A DNA stretch of 64,000 nt from an uncultured Oscillospiraceae bacterium (GCA_944387095.1 CALXDP010000008.1:1-64000); one strand, 5' to 3'. Shown: positions 29,763 through 39,636, counted from the stretch's first letter. Numbers and translations are program-made. Notes: a model not told the origin generated them from the letters alone.

Positions 29763-32168
29763 TTACGTTAGATTCCAGATGTTCTGGGCGTACTCCAGCA
29801 CAGCCCGGTCCGCGGAGAACAGACCGGCCTTTGCGGTGTTCACCAGGGACATATTGGTGAAACGGCGCTTGTCGGCATATATGGCGCTCACATCCCGCTG
29901 GGCCCGCACATAGTCGTGGAAGTCAGCCAGGTTCATATAGGGGTCGGCGGTTCCCTTGTTGTTGGTGAGCAGGGAGCGGACAATGTCATCAAACTTCATG
30001 CCGTGGATACCGCCCATGAGCAGATCCATCACCGCTTTGAGCTTAGGATCGCTGTGGACAAAGTCCATGGGGTTGTAACCCCGCCGCCAAAGATCCTCCA
30101 CCTCGTCGGCCTTCAGGCCGAACAGAATGATGTTGTCACTGCCCACCTGCTCGTGGATCTCCACGTTGGCGCCGTCCAGGGTGCCCAGCGTGATGGCACC
30201 GTTGATCATCAGCTTCATGTTGCCGGTACCGCTGGCCTCTTTACCGGCGATGGAGATCTGCTCGGAGATCTCGGCGGCGGGAATGATTATTTCTGCGAGG
30301 GAGACGTTGTAGTCCTCCAGAAAGACCACCTTCAGCTTGTCCCGGGTGGCAGGGTCGGAGTTGGCCATATTGGAAACGGCCACAATGAGCTGGATGATCT
30401 GCTTGGCCATGATATAGCCCGCGGAGGCCTTGGCGGCGAACACAAAGGTCCGGGGCTGGAAGGGGGCGTTGGGGTTGGCCTTAATCTCCAGGTACATGTG
30501 GAGGATCTGCAGCACGTTGAGCAGCTGCCGCTTGTACTCATGCAGGCGCTTGATCTGCACGTCGAACAGGCTGTCCGGATCCACCTGGATGCCGTTGCGC
30601 CGGAGGATCAGGTTGCTCAGCCGTACCTTGTTGGCCCGCTTGATCTCCCGCAGTCGCTGGAGCACGGAGGGGTCATCGTGGTACTGCATCAGCTTTTCCA
30701 GCTGGAAGCTGTCGGTGAGAAAGCCGTCCCCGATCAGACCGCACAGCAGGTCGGTGAGCTCGGGGTTTGACTGGCCCAGCCAGCGGCGGTATGCGATGCC
30801 GTTGGTGACGTTGAGGAAGCGGCTGGGATCAATCTGATAGTAGTCGTGGAAAATGCTGTGCTCCAAGATCTCGGTGTGCAGCTTGGACACGCCGTTGATC
30901 TTGTGGCAGGCAGCCAGACACAGGTTTGCCATGCGGATCTCGCCGTTGTGGACGATGGCCATATAGTTGATCTTGCCCTCATCGCCGCCGTAGATCCCCC
31001 TGAGCTTCTCGTACAGCCGGCGGTTGATCTCGCACACGATCTGGTAAATCCGGGGCAGTTGCTTGGCGAACAGCTGCTCGTTCCAGCGCTCCAACGCCTC
31101 GCTCATCACCGTGTGGTTGGTGTAAGACAGCGTCTTGCAGGTGATGGCCCATGCCCTATCCCAGCCATAGTCATACTCATCCACCAGTAGGCGCATCAGC
31201 TCGGGCACGCACAGAGCAGGGTGGGTGTCGTTGATGTGGATGGACACCTTGTCAGCCAGGTTGTCCAGGGACCTGTACTCCCGCAAGTGCTTTTTCAGGA
31301 TGCTCTGCACCGAGGCGGACACCAGCAGGTATTGCTGGCGCAGGCGCAGAATCTTGCCTGCCTCGTGGTCGTCGGCGGGGTAGAGGACCTTGGAGATGAC
31401 CTCCGCCATGGTATCGCCTTCCAGCGCCTTGGCATAGTCTCCCCGGGAGAAGGCGGACATGTCAAAACTGCGGGGAGACTTGGCGCCCCACAGGATCAGC
31501 TTATTCACCGCGCCGCTGTGATAGCCGGAGACATACATGTCATAGGGGATGGCCATCACAGACTGATAGTTGAGAAGAGCCGCTCGGAACTTGCCGTTGT
31601 CGTCCCAGCTGTGGACCTCGCCCCCCAGCTTGACCTCCACGGCCTCGTCCTCCCGGGGGTTGATCCACACATCCCCCATGTTCAGCCAATCATCGGGGAA
31701 CTCCACTTGCCAGCCGTCCACGATCTTCTGCTTGAAAATGCCGAACTCGTAGCGAATGGAAAAGCCGGTGACCGGCATGCCCAGGCTGGCGGCGGAATCC
31801 ATATAGCAGGCGGCCAGGCGGCCCAGACCGCCGTTGCCCAGGCCGGCGTCCGGTTCCATGGCGTACAGGTCATGGAGGTCCACGCCGTGTTTGGCCAGGG
31901 CGGAGGTGAACGGCTGCTCCAGGCCCAGGTTGTACAGGTTATTGCGCAGGGAAGTGCCCATCAAAAACTCCATGGACATGTAGTAAACCTGCTTTTTATG
32001 CTGCTCGGTCATTTTGCGGCTGTACTCAGCGTTTTTGACCAAAAGCATGTCGTTGATGACATAGCACAGCGCGCGGTAGACCTGTTGAGGGGAAGCGCTG
32101 TCTATGTTGCAGCCATATCGCAGCAGGAGCATTTCATTCATTGCCTTGATGATCTGTTTTTCGTCCAT
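29763..32168 (-). CDS. glgP: Glycogen/starch/alpha-glucan phosphorylase
   Basis: PLP-dependent phosphorolysis of alpha-1,4 glucan ends to glucose-1-phosphate. 801 residues from reverse ATG 32168 (AAAGGAG six bases upstream; the longer frame from 32198 has no support). The PLP lysine lies in ASGTGNMKLMINGA, near residue 650. N-terminal DAGLGNGGLGRLAACYMDS and the HINDTHPAL segment are typical. First gene of the degradative half of the cluster, 60 bases before the GH13 gene. Confidence 0.96.
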   Translation of the reverse strand: MDEKQIIKAMNEMLLLRYGCNIDSASPQQVYRALCYVINDMLLVKNAEYSRKMTEQHKKQVYYMSMEFLMGTSLRNNLYNLGLEQPFTSALAKHGVDLHDLYAMEPDAGLGNGGLGRLAACYMDSAASLGMPVTGFSIRYEFGIFKQKIVDGWQVEFPDDWLNMGDVWINPREDEAVEVKLGGEVHSWDDNGKFRAALLNYQSVMAIPYDMYVSGYHSGAVNKLILWGAKSPRSFDMSAFSRGDYAKALEGDTMAEVISKVLYPADDHEAGKILRLRQQYLLVSASVQSILKKHLREYRSLDNLADKVSIHINDTHPALCVPELMRLLVDEYDYGWDRAWAITCKTLSYTNHTVMSEALERWNEQLFAKQLPRIYQIVCEINRRLYEKLRGIYGGDEGKINYMAIVHNGEIRMANLCLAACHKINGVSKLHTEILEHSIFHDYYQIDPSRFLNVTNGIAYRRWLGQSNPELTDLLCGLIGDGFLTDSFQLEKLMQYHDDPSVLQRLREIKRANKVRLSNLILRRNGIQVDPDSLFDVQIKRLHEYKRQLLNVLQILHMYLEIKANPNAPFQPRTFVFAAKASAGYIMAKQIIQLIVAVSNMANSDPATRDKLKVVFLEDYNVSLAEIIIPAAEISEQISIAGKEASGTGNMKLMINGAITLGTLDGANVEIHEQVGSDNIILFGLKADEVEDLWRRGYNPMDFVHSDPKLKAVMDLLMGGIHGMKFDDIVRSLLTNNKGTADPYMNLADFHDYVRAQRDVSAIYADKRRFTNMSLVNTAKAGLFSADRAVLEYAQNIWNLT

Positions 32169-32244
32169 GGTAAACTCCTTTGCCACCGGGAAAGGCATCC
32201 GGTATCCATTTAGTTTCAGTACCTGCCCCGGTGATGAAAACTTT

Positions 32245-32280
32245 CACAAGGACAGCCCGCATATGCGGGCTGCCCTTGTG
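32245..32280 (-). terminator. Hairpin between glgA and glgP
   Basis: Near-perfect 36-base palindrome (18-base arms, one mismatch) centred on AGCCCGCATATGCGGGCT. It sits in the 174-base gap after glgA, followed on the reverse strand by AAAGTTTTC. It may end the biosynthetic operon or adjust expression of glgP and downstream genes. Confidence 0.65.
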
Positions 32281-32342
32281 GAAAATGCAGGGTGCATCCC
32301 GATTCGTCAGCAGCGGGATCTTCCCGCGGCATATACAAGTTA

Positions 32343-33773
32343 TTATACCATAGAACGATAGATTTGCCAATACTCCTCCACGGAATGTTTCCAGGAGCTG
32401 TCGTAGGCCATGTCGTTGCGGCGCAGGATGTCCCAGCGTTTTCCATCGTGGAAGAGGCTTTCGGCCCGGCGTACCGCGTCCAACATGTCGTGGGCGTTGT
32501 AGGTCTTGAAGGTGAAGCCCCGGCCCTCCATGGTTTCTGGATTCAGGGCGGGGACGGTGTCAAACAGGCCGCCGGTCTCCCGCACCACGGGGATGGTGCC
32601 GTAGCGCATGGCGATCAGCTGGGTCAGGCCGCAGGGCTCCTGTTTGGAGGGCATGAGCACGATGTCGCCGCCGGCATAGGTCTGATGGGCCAGGGTGTTG
32701 TCAAAAACGATGTTGGCGGACATCTTGTGGGAGAACCGGGCGGCATAGTAGCGGAACATATCCTCATACTGCCGGTCGCCGGTGCCGATGACCACCAGCT
32801 GGATGTCGTCCCACATCAGATCATCCATCACCGCCTGGACCAGGTCCAGCCCCTTATGGCCCACCAGCCGGCTGATCATGATGACCACAGGCACATCGTC
32901 CCGGCAGGCCAGGCCCAACTTCTGCTGCAAAAAGCGCTTGTTCTCCAACTTTTTTTTCAGCTCGTCGGCGGTGTAGTTGACGTAGAGCAGGGGATCGGTG
33001 GCGGGGTCGAACACATCGGTGTCGATGCCGTTGACCACGCCGGACAGCTTGTAGCTGTGGGCCTGAAGCACCTCATGCAGGCCGTGGGCATAGTAAGGGT
33101 TCTGGATCTCATAGGCGTAGGTGCGGGAGACGGTGCTCACCCGGTCGGACACCAGGATGGCAGCCTTCATCAGGTTGGTGCAGCCGTCATACGCCATGGT
33201 GCCCTTCCAATCCTCCGGCAGACCTAGGCACTCGTCCACAAAGGAGTTGTGAGCCTTGCCCTGATACTCCATGTTGTGAATGGTGAACAGGGTGCGAATG
33301 GGCTGATAGGAAGACAGCCCCATATAGAAGGCCCGCAGAAACACCGGGATCAGAGCGGTTTGCCAGTCGTTGGCGTGGATCACATCGGGATACCAGCCCA
33401 GATGCTGCAACGACTCCAGAACAGCCTTGGAGAAGAAGGCGAAGCGCTCGCCGTCGTCATAGTAGCCGTAGGCGTTGTCCCGATAGAAGTAATACTCATT
33501 GTCAATGAAGTAGTAGGTCAGATTGTCCCGGTCGGTGGTGGCCTTGAACACACCGGCGTATACGCTGCGCCAGGACAGAGGGACAAAGAAATGGGTCACA
33601 TACTCGATGTGAAAGTCTGGGTTGTCCTTGACAGTCTTGTAATAGGGGACGAAAACCTGCACGTCGGCGTCCGGGGTATCGCTGAGCGCCTTAGGCAGGG
33701 CGGCGGCCACATCCCCCAGCCCCCCGGTTTTCAGATAGGGGGCCGCCTCACTGGCGGCGAACAGGATTCTCAT
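32343..33773 (-). CDS. glgA: Glycogen synthase (ADP-glucose type)
   Basis: GT5 glucosyltransferase extending alpha-1,4 glucan from ADP-glucose. 476 residues from reverse ATG 33773, which overlaps the glgD stop and follows AAAGGAG. KTGGLGDVAAALPKAL, the N-terminal ADP-glucose site, is near residues 15-30, and EPCGLTQLIAMRYGTIPVVRETGGL lies in the C-terminal Rossmann domain. A longer frame upstream runs into glgD and is not supported. Confidence 0.96.
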   Translation of the reverse strand: MRILFAASEAAPYLKTGGLGDVAAALPKALSDTPDADVQVFVPYYKTVKDNPDFHIEYVTHFFVPLSWRSVYAGVFKATTDRDNLTYYFIDNEYYFYRDNAYGYYDDGERFAFFSKAVLESLQHLGWYPDVIHANDWQTALIPVFLRAFYMGLSSYQPIRTLFTIHNMEYQGKAHNSFVDECLGLPEDWKGTMAYDGCTNLMKAAILVSDRVSTVSRTYAYEIQNPYYAHGLHEVLQAHSYKLSGVVNGIDTDVFDPATDPLLYVNYTADELKKKLENKRFLQQKLGLACRDDVPVVIMISRLVGHKGLDLVQAVMDDLMWDDIQLVVIGTGDRQYEDMFRYYAARFSHKMSANIVFDNTLAHQTYAGGDIVLMPSKQEPCGLTQLIAMRYGTIPVVRETGGLFDTVPALNPETMEGRGFTFKTYNAHDMLDAVRRAESLFHDGKRWDILRRNDMAYDSSWKHSVEEYWQIYRSMV

Positions 33774-34888
33774 ACCGTCACTCCTTTCCGAATGATCACG
33801 GGGGCGGAGGCCAGCCCTTTCAACTCGGTGCCGGCGGAAATGGTGGCCCACTTATCCACAATCACGTTCTCCAGCACCGCGCCTTCGCCCACAACGCTGC
33901 CCTGCATGATGATGCAGTCCCTGATCACCGCGCCCTTGCCGATGCGCACCCCCCGGGAGAGGACACAGTTTTCCGCGGTGCCGTCGATGATGCAGCCGTC
34001 GGCAATGATACACCCGGACACGGAGCAGTCCATGCCGTAATAGGTGGGCACCTCATCGTTGACCCGGGTATAGATGGGGGAGTCGGCCTGGAACAGGGAC
34101 TTGCGTACCCTGGCATCGGTGAGCATCAGGTTGCTGTGGAAATATTCCGCCACATTGCGCACCCGCAGCACCTCATCTTGACACTCGTAAATGTTGATGG
34201 ACAGCCGCCCCTGGTTAAATTTGCGTTGGATAAAGTCCCGCTCCAGGTCGTAGGCGCCCTGGGCGGTGTACTCTTTGATCACCTGGATAAGCAGCTCCCG
34301 GCTGATGATATAGGTACCCATGCTGGAAAAACTTCCGGCGCTGGCGGGATAATTCAAAGCGCAGGCGGTGGCCCGGCCGGATTCATCAGCCAGCATGACA
34401 AAGGTGCAGGGCTCCGTGCTGGTCCCGTCCTCCTTGGTGGCCACCACAGTGATGTCGCAGCCGCTGCTGATATGGGACTCCAGGGCCGGGCGGTAGTCCA
34501 TGTTGCACAGCACGTGGGCACTGGCCAAAAGCACATAGGGGGTGGTTGCGTCCTGAAGGTAATTTAGGGCATTGCGCAGCTCGTCCAGCTTGCCCCGGTG
34601 CATTTGGCTGAAGCTCTCGGTGGCGAAGGGGGGCAAAAGGAGCAGCCCGCCGTTCTTCCGGTTCAGATCCCACTCCTGGGCGTTGGCCAGATGATCCATC
34701 AGAGAGTGATAGTGCTGCTTGGCCAGCACACCTACGTTGGTGATGCCGGAGTTGACCATGTTGGACAGGGTGAAATCGATCAAGCGGTAACGCCCGCCAA
34801 AGGGAATGGCCGCCATATTGCGGTCGTGGGTAAAGGCGTTGAGCTCATCATTATACATCTCGGAAAAGATGATACCGGTCATTTTCAT
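33770..34888 (-). CDS. glgD: GlgD, ADP-glucose pyrophosphorylase non-catalytic/regulatory subunit
   Basis: 372-residue paralogue of GlgC. It keeps the nucleotidyltransferase fold and a left-handed beta-helix end (ISAGTELKG, VIRDCIIMQGSVVGEGA), but the N-terminal GGxGxRL nucleotide loop is replaced by FSEMYNDEL, as in GlgD of other Firmicutes, which partner GlgC in a heteromer. Start reverse ATG 34888 after GGGAGG; it lies just before the glgC stop's downstream side with a 14-base gap. Confidence 0.93.
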   Translation of the reverse strand: MKMTGIIFSEMYNDELNAFTHDRNMAAIPFGGRYRLIDFTLSNMVNSGITNVGVLAKQHYHSLMDHLANAQEWDLNRKNGGLLLLPPFATESFSQMHRGKLDELRNALNYLQDATTPYVLLASAHVLCNMDYRPALESHISSGCDITVVATKEDGTSTEPCTFVMLADESGRATACALNYPASAGSFSSMGTYIISRELLIQVIKEYTAQGAYDLERDFIQRKFNQGRLSINIYECQDEVLRVRNVAEYFHSNLMLTDARVRKSLFQADSPIYTRVNDEVPTYYGMDCSVSGCIIADGCIIDGTAENCVLSRGVRIGKGAVIRDCIIMQGSVVGEGAVLENVIVDKWATISAGTELKGLASAPVIIRKGVTV

Positions 34889-34902
34889 TGCGATGGCCTC
34901 CC

Positions 34903-36093
34903 TCAAACGATTTCTTTGGGCTTGATGACGGCGCCTGAGGGAATGGTCCTCCTATGGCCCACCACGCTGATGTCCCACTCGCCGCCCACGCAGTGTTCCG
35001 GACGGTCTCCAATGGTAGCGCCAGGCTCGATGACGCACTGTTCTCCGATGATGGCGTAGTTGACGCAGCTGCCCCGCTTAACCACGGTGTTGGGCATGAC
35101 CACGGCGCCCACTACGCTGGCCCCCTCCTCCACCACACAGCCGGTGTACAGCACGGAATTTTCGACAGTGCCGTAAATCTCGCAGCCTTCCGCCACAAAG
35201 GAGTTGGTCACTTTGGAGCCTGGGGCAAGCATGCTGGAGGGGCTGGCGTAGTTGCGGGCGTAAACTTTGAAACGGGGGTTGCGGATATCCAGAGGATCCT
35301 TGGGGTCCAGCAGGTCCATGTTGGCGTCCCACAGGCTGCCCAGAGTGCCCACATCCTTCCAGTAGCCCTCAAAGGGATAGGCAAACAGCCTGCGCCCATC
35401 CCGGAGGAAGGCGGGGATGACGTTTTTGCCGAAATCATTTTCCGAGCCGGGATCGGCCTCGTCGGCGATGAGGTACTGCTTGAGCACGTCCCAGGTAAAG
35501 ATATACACACCCATGGACGCCTGGTTGCTTTTGGGATTGGCGGGCTTTTCCTCAAACTCCGTGATGGCCTGGTTGGCGTCGGTACTCATGATGCCCATGC
35601 GTCTGGCGTCATCAGGGCTGACGGTGATGACCGCGATGGTACACTCCGCGCCCTTCTCCTTGTGGAACTGGAGCATCTTGTGATAGTCCATCTTGTAGAT
35701 GTGATCGCCAGAGAGAATGAGCACATATTCCGGCTGGTAGCGCTCAATGAACGGGATGTTCTGATAGATGGCATTGGCGGTGCCCTTATACCACTGGTTG
35801 TTGCTGGTCTTGGTGTAGGGCGGCAGCACGTGGGCCCCGCCGAAGTTGCGGTTCAGGTCCCAGGGCTGGCCATTGCCGATGTAGTCGTTGAGCTCCAACG
35901 GCTGATATTGGGTGAGGATGCCCACCGTGTCAATCCCGGAATTGACGCAGTTGGACAGGGAAAAGTCGATGATGCGGTACTTGCCGCCAAATGGAACCGC
36001 GGGTTTTGCGGTATCCTGGGTCAGCACGTATAATCTGCTGCCCTGCCCACCGGCCAGCAGCATGGCAATGCATTCTTTCTTTCGTTCGATCAC
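34903..36093 (-). CDS. glgC: Glucose-1-phosphate adenylyltransferase
   Basis: Makes ADP-glucose from glucose-1-phosphate and ATP, the committed step of glycogen synthesis. 396 residues with [31 protein letters not shown], and [11 protein letters not shown] (catalytic Asp), plus a C-terminal beta-helix. The start is a reverse GTG at 36093 with GGGGGG upstream; no better ATG exists before the nucleotide loop. Confidence 0.95.
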   Translation of the reverse strand: MIERKKECIAMLLAGGQGSRLYVLTQDTAKPAVPFGGKYRIIDFSLSNCVNSGIDTVGILTQYQPLELNDYIGNGQPWDLNRNFGGAHVLPPYTKTSNNQWYKGTANAIYQNIPFIERYQPEYVLILSGDHIYKMDYHKMLQFHKEKGAECTIAVITVSPDDARRMGIMSTDANQAITEFEEKPANPKSNQASMGVYIFTWDVLKQYLIADEADPGSENDFGKNVIPAFLRDGRRLFAYPFEGYWKDVGTLGSLWDANMDLLDPKDPLDIRNPRFKVYARNYASPSSMLAPGSKVTNSFVAEGCEIYGTVENSVLYTGCVVEEGASVVGAVVMPNTVVKRGSCVNYAIIGEQCVIEPGATIGDRPEHCVGGEWDISVVGHRRTIPSGAVIKPKEIV

Positions 36094-36117
36094 AAGGAAG
36101 CCCCCCTATTTATACTA

Positions 36118-38139
36118 CTACTTGATGATATCAGCATCCCTTTCGGGTAAAATGGAGGATTCTTTTATGCAGGACTCCTCCCGGACTGGCACAGTTTTCT
36201 GACCGGCAGTTTTCTGGTCAGAAGTGGAAGTGGCCCTTGTCTGCCCCTTTTTCCCGGAGGCCTGCCGCTCGTAAAAGACGGTGGACAGAGGGGGAAGGGT
36301 CAACTCCACGGAATACTTACGCCCATGCATGGGAACCGGCTTGGCGGCGACGGAGCGCAGGCGCACGCCGGTGCCGCCATATTTGGCTGCATCGCTGGAC
36401 AAAACGGGTTTATAGACGCCGGGGCGCTCCATGCCAATGCGATACTTTTTGCGCTGTACCGGCGTGAAGTTACACACGACTACAACTTCTTTCCCCCTGG
36501 CGTCTATCCGCCGGAAGGAGATTACGCTTTGGGCCGCGTCATCGCAGGCGATCCACTGAAAGCCGTGCCAGTCCGAGTCGTTCTGCCAGAGAGCGGGGTG
36601 ATCCAGATAATAGTGGTTCAGGTCTCGGACATACTGCTGGAGCTGACGGTGCTTGTCATAGTCCAGCAGGAACCAGTCCAGCTGCTTGTGAAAATCCCAC
36701 TCAATAAACTGCCCGAATTCGCCGCCCATAAACAGCAGTTTCTTGCCCGGATGGGTCATCATATAGCCATAGAATGCCCGCAGATTCTGAAACTTCGCGT
36801 CGTAGTCCCCGGGCATTTTATTGATCAGGGAGCACTTGCCATGGACCACCTCGTCATGGGACAGGGGCAAGATGAAGTTCTCCGAGAAAGCGTAGGTGAG
36901 GGAGAAGGTAATGTTGTTGTGCCGGCCCTTGCGGAACAGGGGATCGGTGGACATATAGTCGATCATGTCGTGCATCCAGCCCATGTTCCACTTAAAGCCA
37001 AAGCCCAGACCACCGTCATACCCAGGCTTGGTCACCATGGGGAACGCGGTAGACTCCTCGGCAATCATCACCACCGAGGGGTCAAAGGTATAGGCGGCGG
37101 TGTTCATATCCTGGAGGAACTTTACCGCCTCCAGATTGATGTTTCCGCCGTCCTGATTGGGCCGCCACTGACCGTCCCGCCGGCCGTAGTCCAGGTAGAG
37201 CATGGAGGCCACCGCGTCCACCCGGATGCCATCGATGTGGTAAATGTCCAGCCAGTAAAGCACGTTGGAGATGAGGAACGAGCGCACCTCGCATTTGCCA
37301 TAGTCAAAGATCCGGGTGCCCCAATCAGGGTGTTCCATGCGCAGCGGATCTCCGGGCTCATAGCAGTAGCCCCCGTCAAATTCGTACAGGCCCTGCTCGT
37401 CCTTGGAAAAGTGGGCGCCCACCCAGTCGATGATAACGCCGATGCCGGCGCTGTGGCAGATGTCTACAAACGTCATGAAGTCCTTTGGGGTGCCGTAGCG
37501 GGAGGTGGGGGCGTAATAGCCGGTGACCTGATAACCCCAGGAGGGGTCGTAGGGGTACTCGCTGATGGGCAGCAGCTCAATGTGGGTATAGCCCATATCG
37601 GTGACGTACTGTACGATTTCCCGGGCGGCCTCTTCGTAGGTGAGGGGATTGCCGTCCTTGTGGAGTTTCCAGGAGCTCAGGTGCAGCTCATAGATGTTGA
37701 TGGGGCTGCTGACCGCCTTTCTGTGGGCCTTGGCCCGGCGATAATTCCCGTCTGTCCACCGGAAACCGTCCAGATCGTAGACCTTTGTGGCGGTATCCGG
37801 CCTGGTACAGGTGTGAAAACCGTAGGGGTCGCCCCGGAATACAAAGGAGCCGTCGGGCCGCTCGATATAATACTTGTACTCATCAAAGACCTGAACGCCC
37901 GGAATGAACCGCTCCCAGACGCCGGAGCCGATCGGTTCCATAGTGGGAGATTGGCAGTCCCAGCTGTTAAACCGGCCTGTTACCCGCACGCTTTTGGCGT
38001 GGGGGGCCCAAACGCGAAAGACGTAGCCGTCCTGTCCCTCTCTGACCTCCCGGTGACAGCCCATAAACCGATAGGCGTCGCAGCTTTCGCCTTTGCTGAA
38101 CCGCTCCAGAGCCGCTTTGAGCTGCGCTGACTGCTTCAT
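36118..38139 (-). CDS. glgB: 1,4-alpha-glucan branching enzyme
   Basis: Forms alpha-1,6 branches in glycogen. 673 residues: N-terminal CBM48 (FRVWAPHAKSVRVTGRFNSW), then the GH13 barrel with GIRVDAVASMLY (nucleophile), MIAEESTAF (acid/base) and LSHDEVVHGK (stabiliser). After the usual C-terminal domain (LPPLSTVFYERQ) there is an extra polar tail of about 50 residues, rich in Thr/Ser/Lys/Gln. First gene of the glg operon; GGAGGT precedes the reverse ATG and a near-consensus promoter lies at 38225-38253. Confidence 0.96.
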   Translation of the reverse strand: MKQSAQLKAALERFSKGESCDAYRFMGCHREVREGQDGYVFRVWAPHAKSVRVTGRFNSWDCQSPTMEPIGSGVWERFIPGVQVFDEYKYYIERPDGSFVFRGDPYGFHTCTRPDTATKVYDLDGFRWTDGNYRRAKAHRKAVSSPINIYELHLSSWKLHKDGNPLTYEEAAREIVQYVTDMGYTHIELLPISEYPYDPSWGYQVTGYYAPTSRYGTPKDFMTFVDICHSAGIGVIIDWVGAHFSKDEQGLYEFDGGYCYEPGDPLRMEHPDWGTRIFDYGKCEVRSFLISNVLYWLDIYHIDGIRVDAVASMLYLDYGRRDGQWRPNQDGGNINLEAVKFLQDMNTAAYTFDPSVVMIAEESTAFPMVTKPGYDGGLGFGFKWNMGWMHDMIDYMSTDPLFRKGRHNNITFSLTYAFSENFILPLSHDEVVHGKCSLINKMPGDYDAKFQNLRAFYGYMMTHPGKKLLFMGGEFGQFIEWDFHKQLDWFLLDYDKHRQLQQYVRDLNHYYLDHPALWQNDSDWHGFQWIACDDAAQSVISFRRIDARGKEVVVVCNFTPVQRKKYRIGMERPGVYKPVLSSDAAKYGGTGVRLRSVAAKPVPMHGRKYSVELTLPPLSTVFYERQASGKKGQTRATSTSDQKTAGQKTVPVREESCIKESSILPERDADIIK

Positions 38140-38224
38140 GGCGTATAACCTCCAGATCCGTAGGATATCGTTTGCGCCTTCCCCGCACTGGGAAAAAAGG
38201 AAAAATTTCTTTGACTTTTTTCAA

Positions 38225-38253
38225 ATTATACTTCATAAAAGAAGTAAAGTCAA
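38225..38253 (-). promoter_or_regulatory. Promoter of the glgBCDA operon
   Basis: Reverse strand: TTGACT (38248-38253), 17-base spacer, TATAAT (38225-38230). About 86 bases before glgB. Confidence 0.85.
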
Positions 38254-38354
38254 GATGCACAAAAAGCAAAAGGTGTTATTCCAATGATTTGTGCTATTGT
38301 GTACGAAATGTCGAGAAAAGTTCAAGAAATGGAGATGAAAATTTTGGAAGATAC

Positions 38355-38383
38355 TTGCTATTTCCCCAACTGAAAACTATAAT
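38355..38383 (+). promoter_or_regulatory. Promoter of the patatin-like lipase gene
   Basis: TTGCTA (38355-38360), 17-base spacer, TATAAT (38378-38383), giving a leader of about 160 bases. Confidence 0.65.
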
Positions 38384-38551
38384 GTGGACAGGAAAAGCAG
38401 AGCAACGGGCCAAATAACGGGTGGTTGGCCGGGAGGACAGACTCTGCGGCGTCATCCTCCGAATATCATAGCAGAAACGGCGCACGGCCTTGAGCGAACG
38501 ATGTCGCTTGATCCGGCGTATCCGGCGGTAAGAAGGGAAGCGATATAAACC

Positions 38552-39406
38552 ATGAAGCGGGGGCTTGTGCTGGAAGGAGGCGCGCTGCGTACCATCTATT
38601 CCAGCGGCGTGTGCGACGGGCTGCTGGAGGCGGGGCTGGAATTTGACTATGTGGTTGGGGTCTCTGCGGGGATCGCCTACGGGGTCAGTTTTTTGTCCGG
38701 ACAATTCGGGCGAAATCTGGAGATTCTCTCCCGGTATGCCAATGACAAGCGGTATATGAGCAAACGGAACATGCTGCGGCCGGGCAACCGGCACTGTTAC
38801 TTCGGCTTGAATTTTACCTACGACGTGATCCCCAACCGTCTGGTGCCCTATGATTATGCCGCCTTTGCCCGATGGCCCGGAGTGGCGGAGGCGGTGGTAA
38901 CGGACCTTGAGACGGGCCGGGCGGCCTATTTTCCCGTGGACTGTCAGGATAGGCGGTTTATTCTGCTTCAGGCCACCTGTGCCATGCCGCCGTTGTTCCC
39001 CATATTCGACTATCAGGGCATCAAGTGCCTGGACGGCGGAGTGGCTGACCCCATCCCTTGGAAGTGGGCGCTGGAGATGGGATGCGACCGGGTGGTGGTA
39101 GTCCTTACCAGGGAGCGGGACTACCACAAAAGACCGGAGCACCTGATGGGGCTGATGCGGGCAGTCTACCATCGTTATCCAAAGTTTCTGAAGGTGATGT
39201 CCAGGCGCGTGGAGCTGTATGAGCGCAGCCGGGAAGAGCTGTTTGAAGCGGAGCGGCAGGGGAAAGTGTTGGTCTACTGCCCGGATTGCACCCAAAGATT
39301 TTCCAGAACGGAGCGGGATATGGTAAAAATCCATGCCCTTTGGCAGCAAGGGTTGGACCATGCCCGGGCAAGGGCGGGTGAGACCACTGCGTATCTGCGT
39401 GGATGA
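38552..39406 (+). CDS. Patatin-like phospholipase family protein
   Basis: 284-residue Ser/Asp-dyad acyl hydrolase. Oxyanion loop LVLEGGALR near the N-terminus, nucleophile in GVSAG near residue 38, and the catalytic Asp in LDGGVADP. It resembles the YjjU group of bacterial patatins; substrate unknown. No signal peptide. Starts at ATG 38552 with AAGGGAAG upstream. Single gene. Confidence 0.92.
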   Translation: MKRGLVLEGGALRTIYSSGVCDGLLEAGLEFDYVVGVSAGIAYGVSFLSGQFGRNLEILSRYANDKRYMSKRNMLRPGNRHCYFGLNFTYDVIPNRLVPYDYAAFARWPGVAEAVVTDLETGRAAYFPVDCQDRRFILLQATCAMPPLFPIFDYQGIKCLDGGVADPIPWKWALEMGCDRVVVVLTRERDYHKRPEHLMGLMRAVYHRYPKFLKVMSRRVELYERSREELFEAERQGKVLVYCPDCTQRFSRTERDMVKIHALWQQGLDHARARAGETTAYLRG

Positions 39407-39471
39407 TTCGCAAGCCTGACTGGAAGCTGCCTTATTTTTCCTGAATCATAAAAAGCGGGGCGAAAAGGGAA

Positions 39472-39500
39472 TTGACAATCGGCATGAAATGCGGTATTTT
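39472..39500 (+). promoter_or_regulatory. Promoter of tRNA-Ser
   Basis: TTGACA (39472-39477), 17-base spacer, TATTTT (39495-39500), 44 bases before the tRNA. Confidence 0.75.
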
Positions 39501-39544
39501 AGTTCAGGCACTGTGTAAAATGCGGGCGCCGTCAAAATAAATAG

Positions 39545-39633
39545 GCAGCGGTATCGAAGTGGTCATAACGGGGCTGACTCGAAATCAGTTTGCAGGCAAC
39601 TGCACGTGGGTTCGAATCCCACCCGCTGCGCCA
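39545..39633 (+). tRNA. tRNA-Ser (anticodon CGA)
   Basis: 89 nt with encoded CCA. Acceptor GCAGCGG pairs with CCGCTGC; the anticodon stem CTGA(C)/(A)TCAG surrounds loop bases with anticodon CGA. A long variable arm (GCAGGCAACTGC) and a T arm GTGGGTTCGAATCCCAC follow. Decodes UCG. Confidence 0.96.
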
Positions 39634-39636
39634 CGT

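Larger units (their letters stand above)
38140..38551. other. Divergent regulatory region between glgB and the patatin-like gene
   Basis: 412 bp with a reverse promoter for the glg operon and a forward promoter for the lipase gene. Between the glg -10 and glgB lies TTTGA-N6-TCAAA (38210-38225 in forward numbering), a candidate operator covering the transcription start. The central part is unusually AT-rich for this genome. No gene seen. Confidence 0.6.

Noticed and set aside
36325..38130. 601-codon forward frame opposite glgB
   Set aside because: Same reason: a shadow of a conserved gene.
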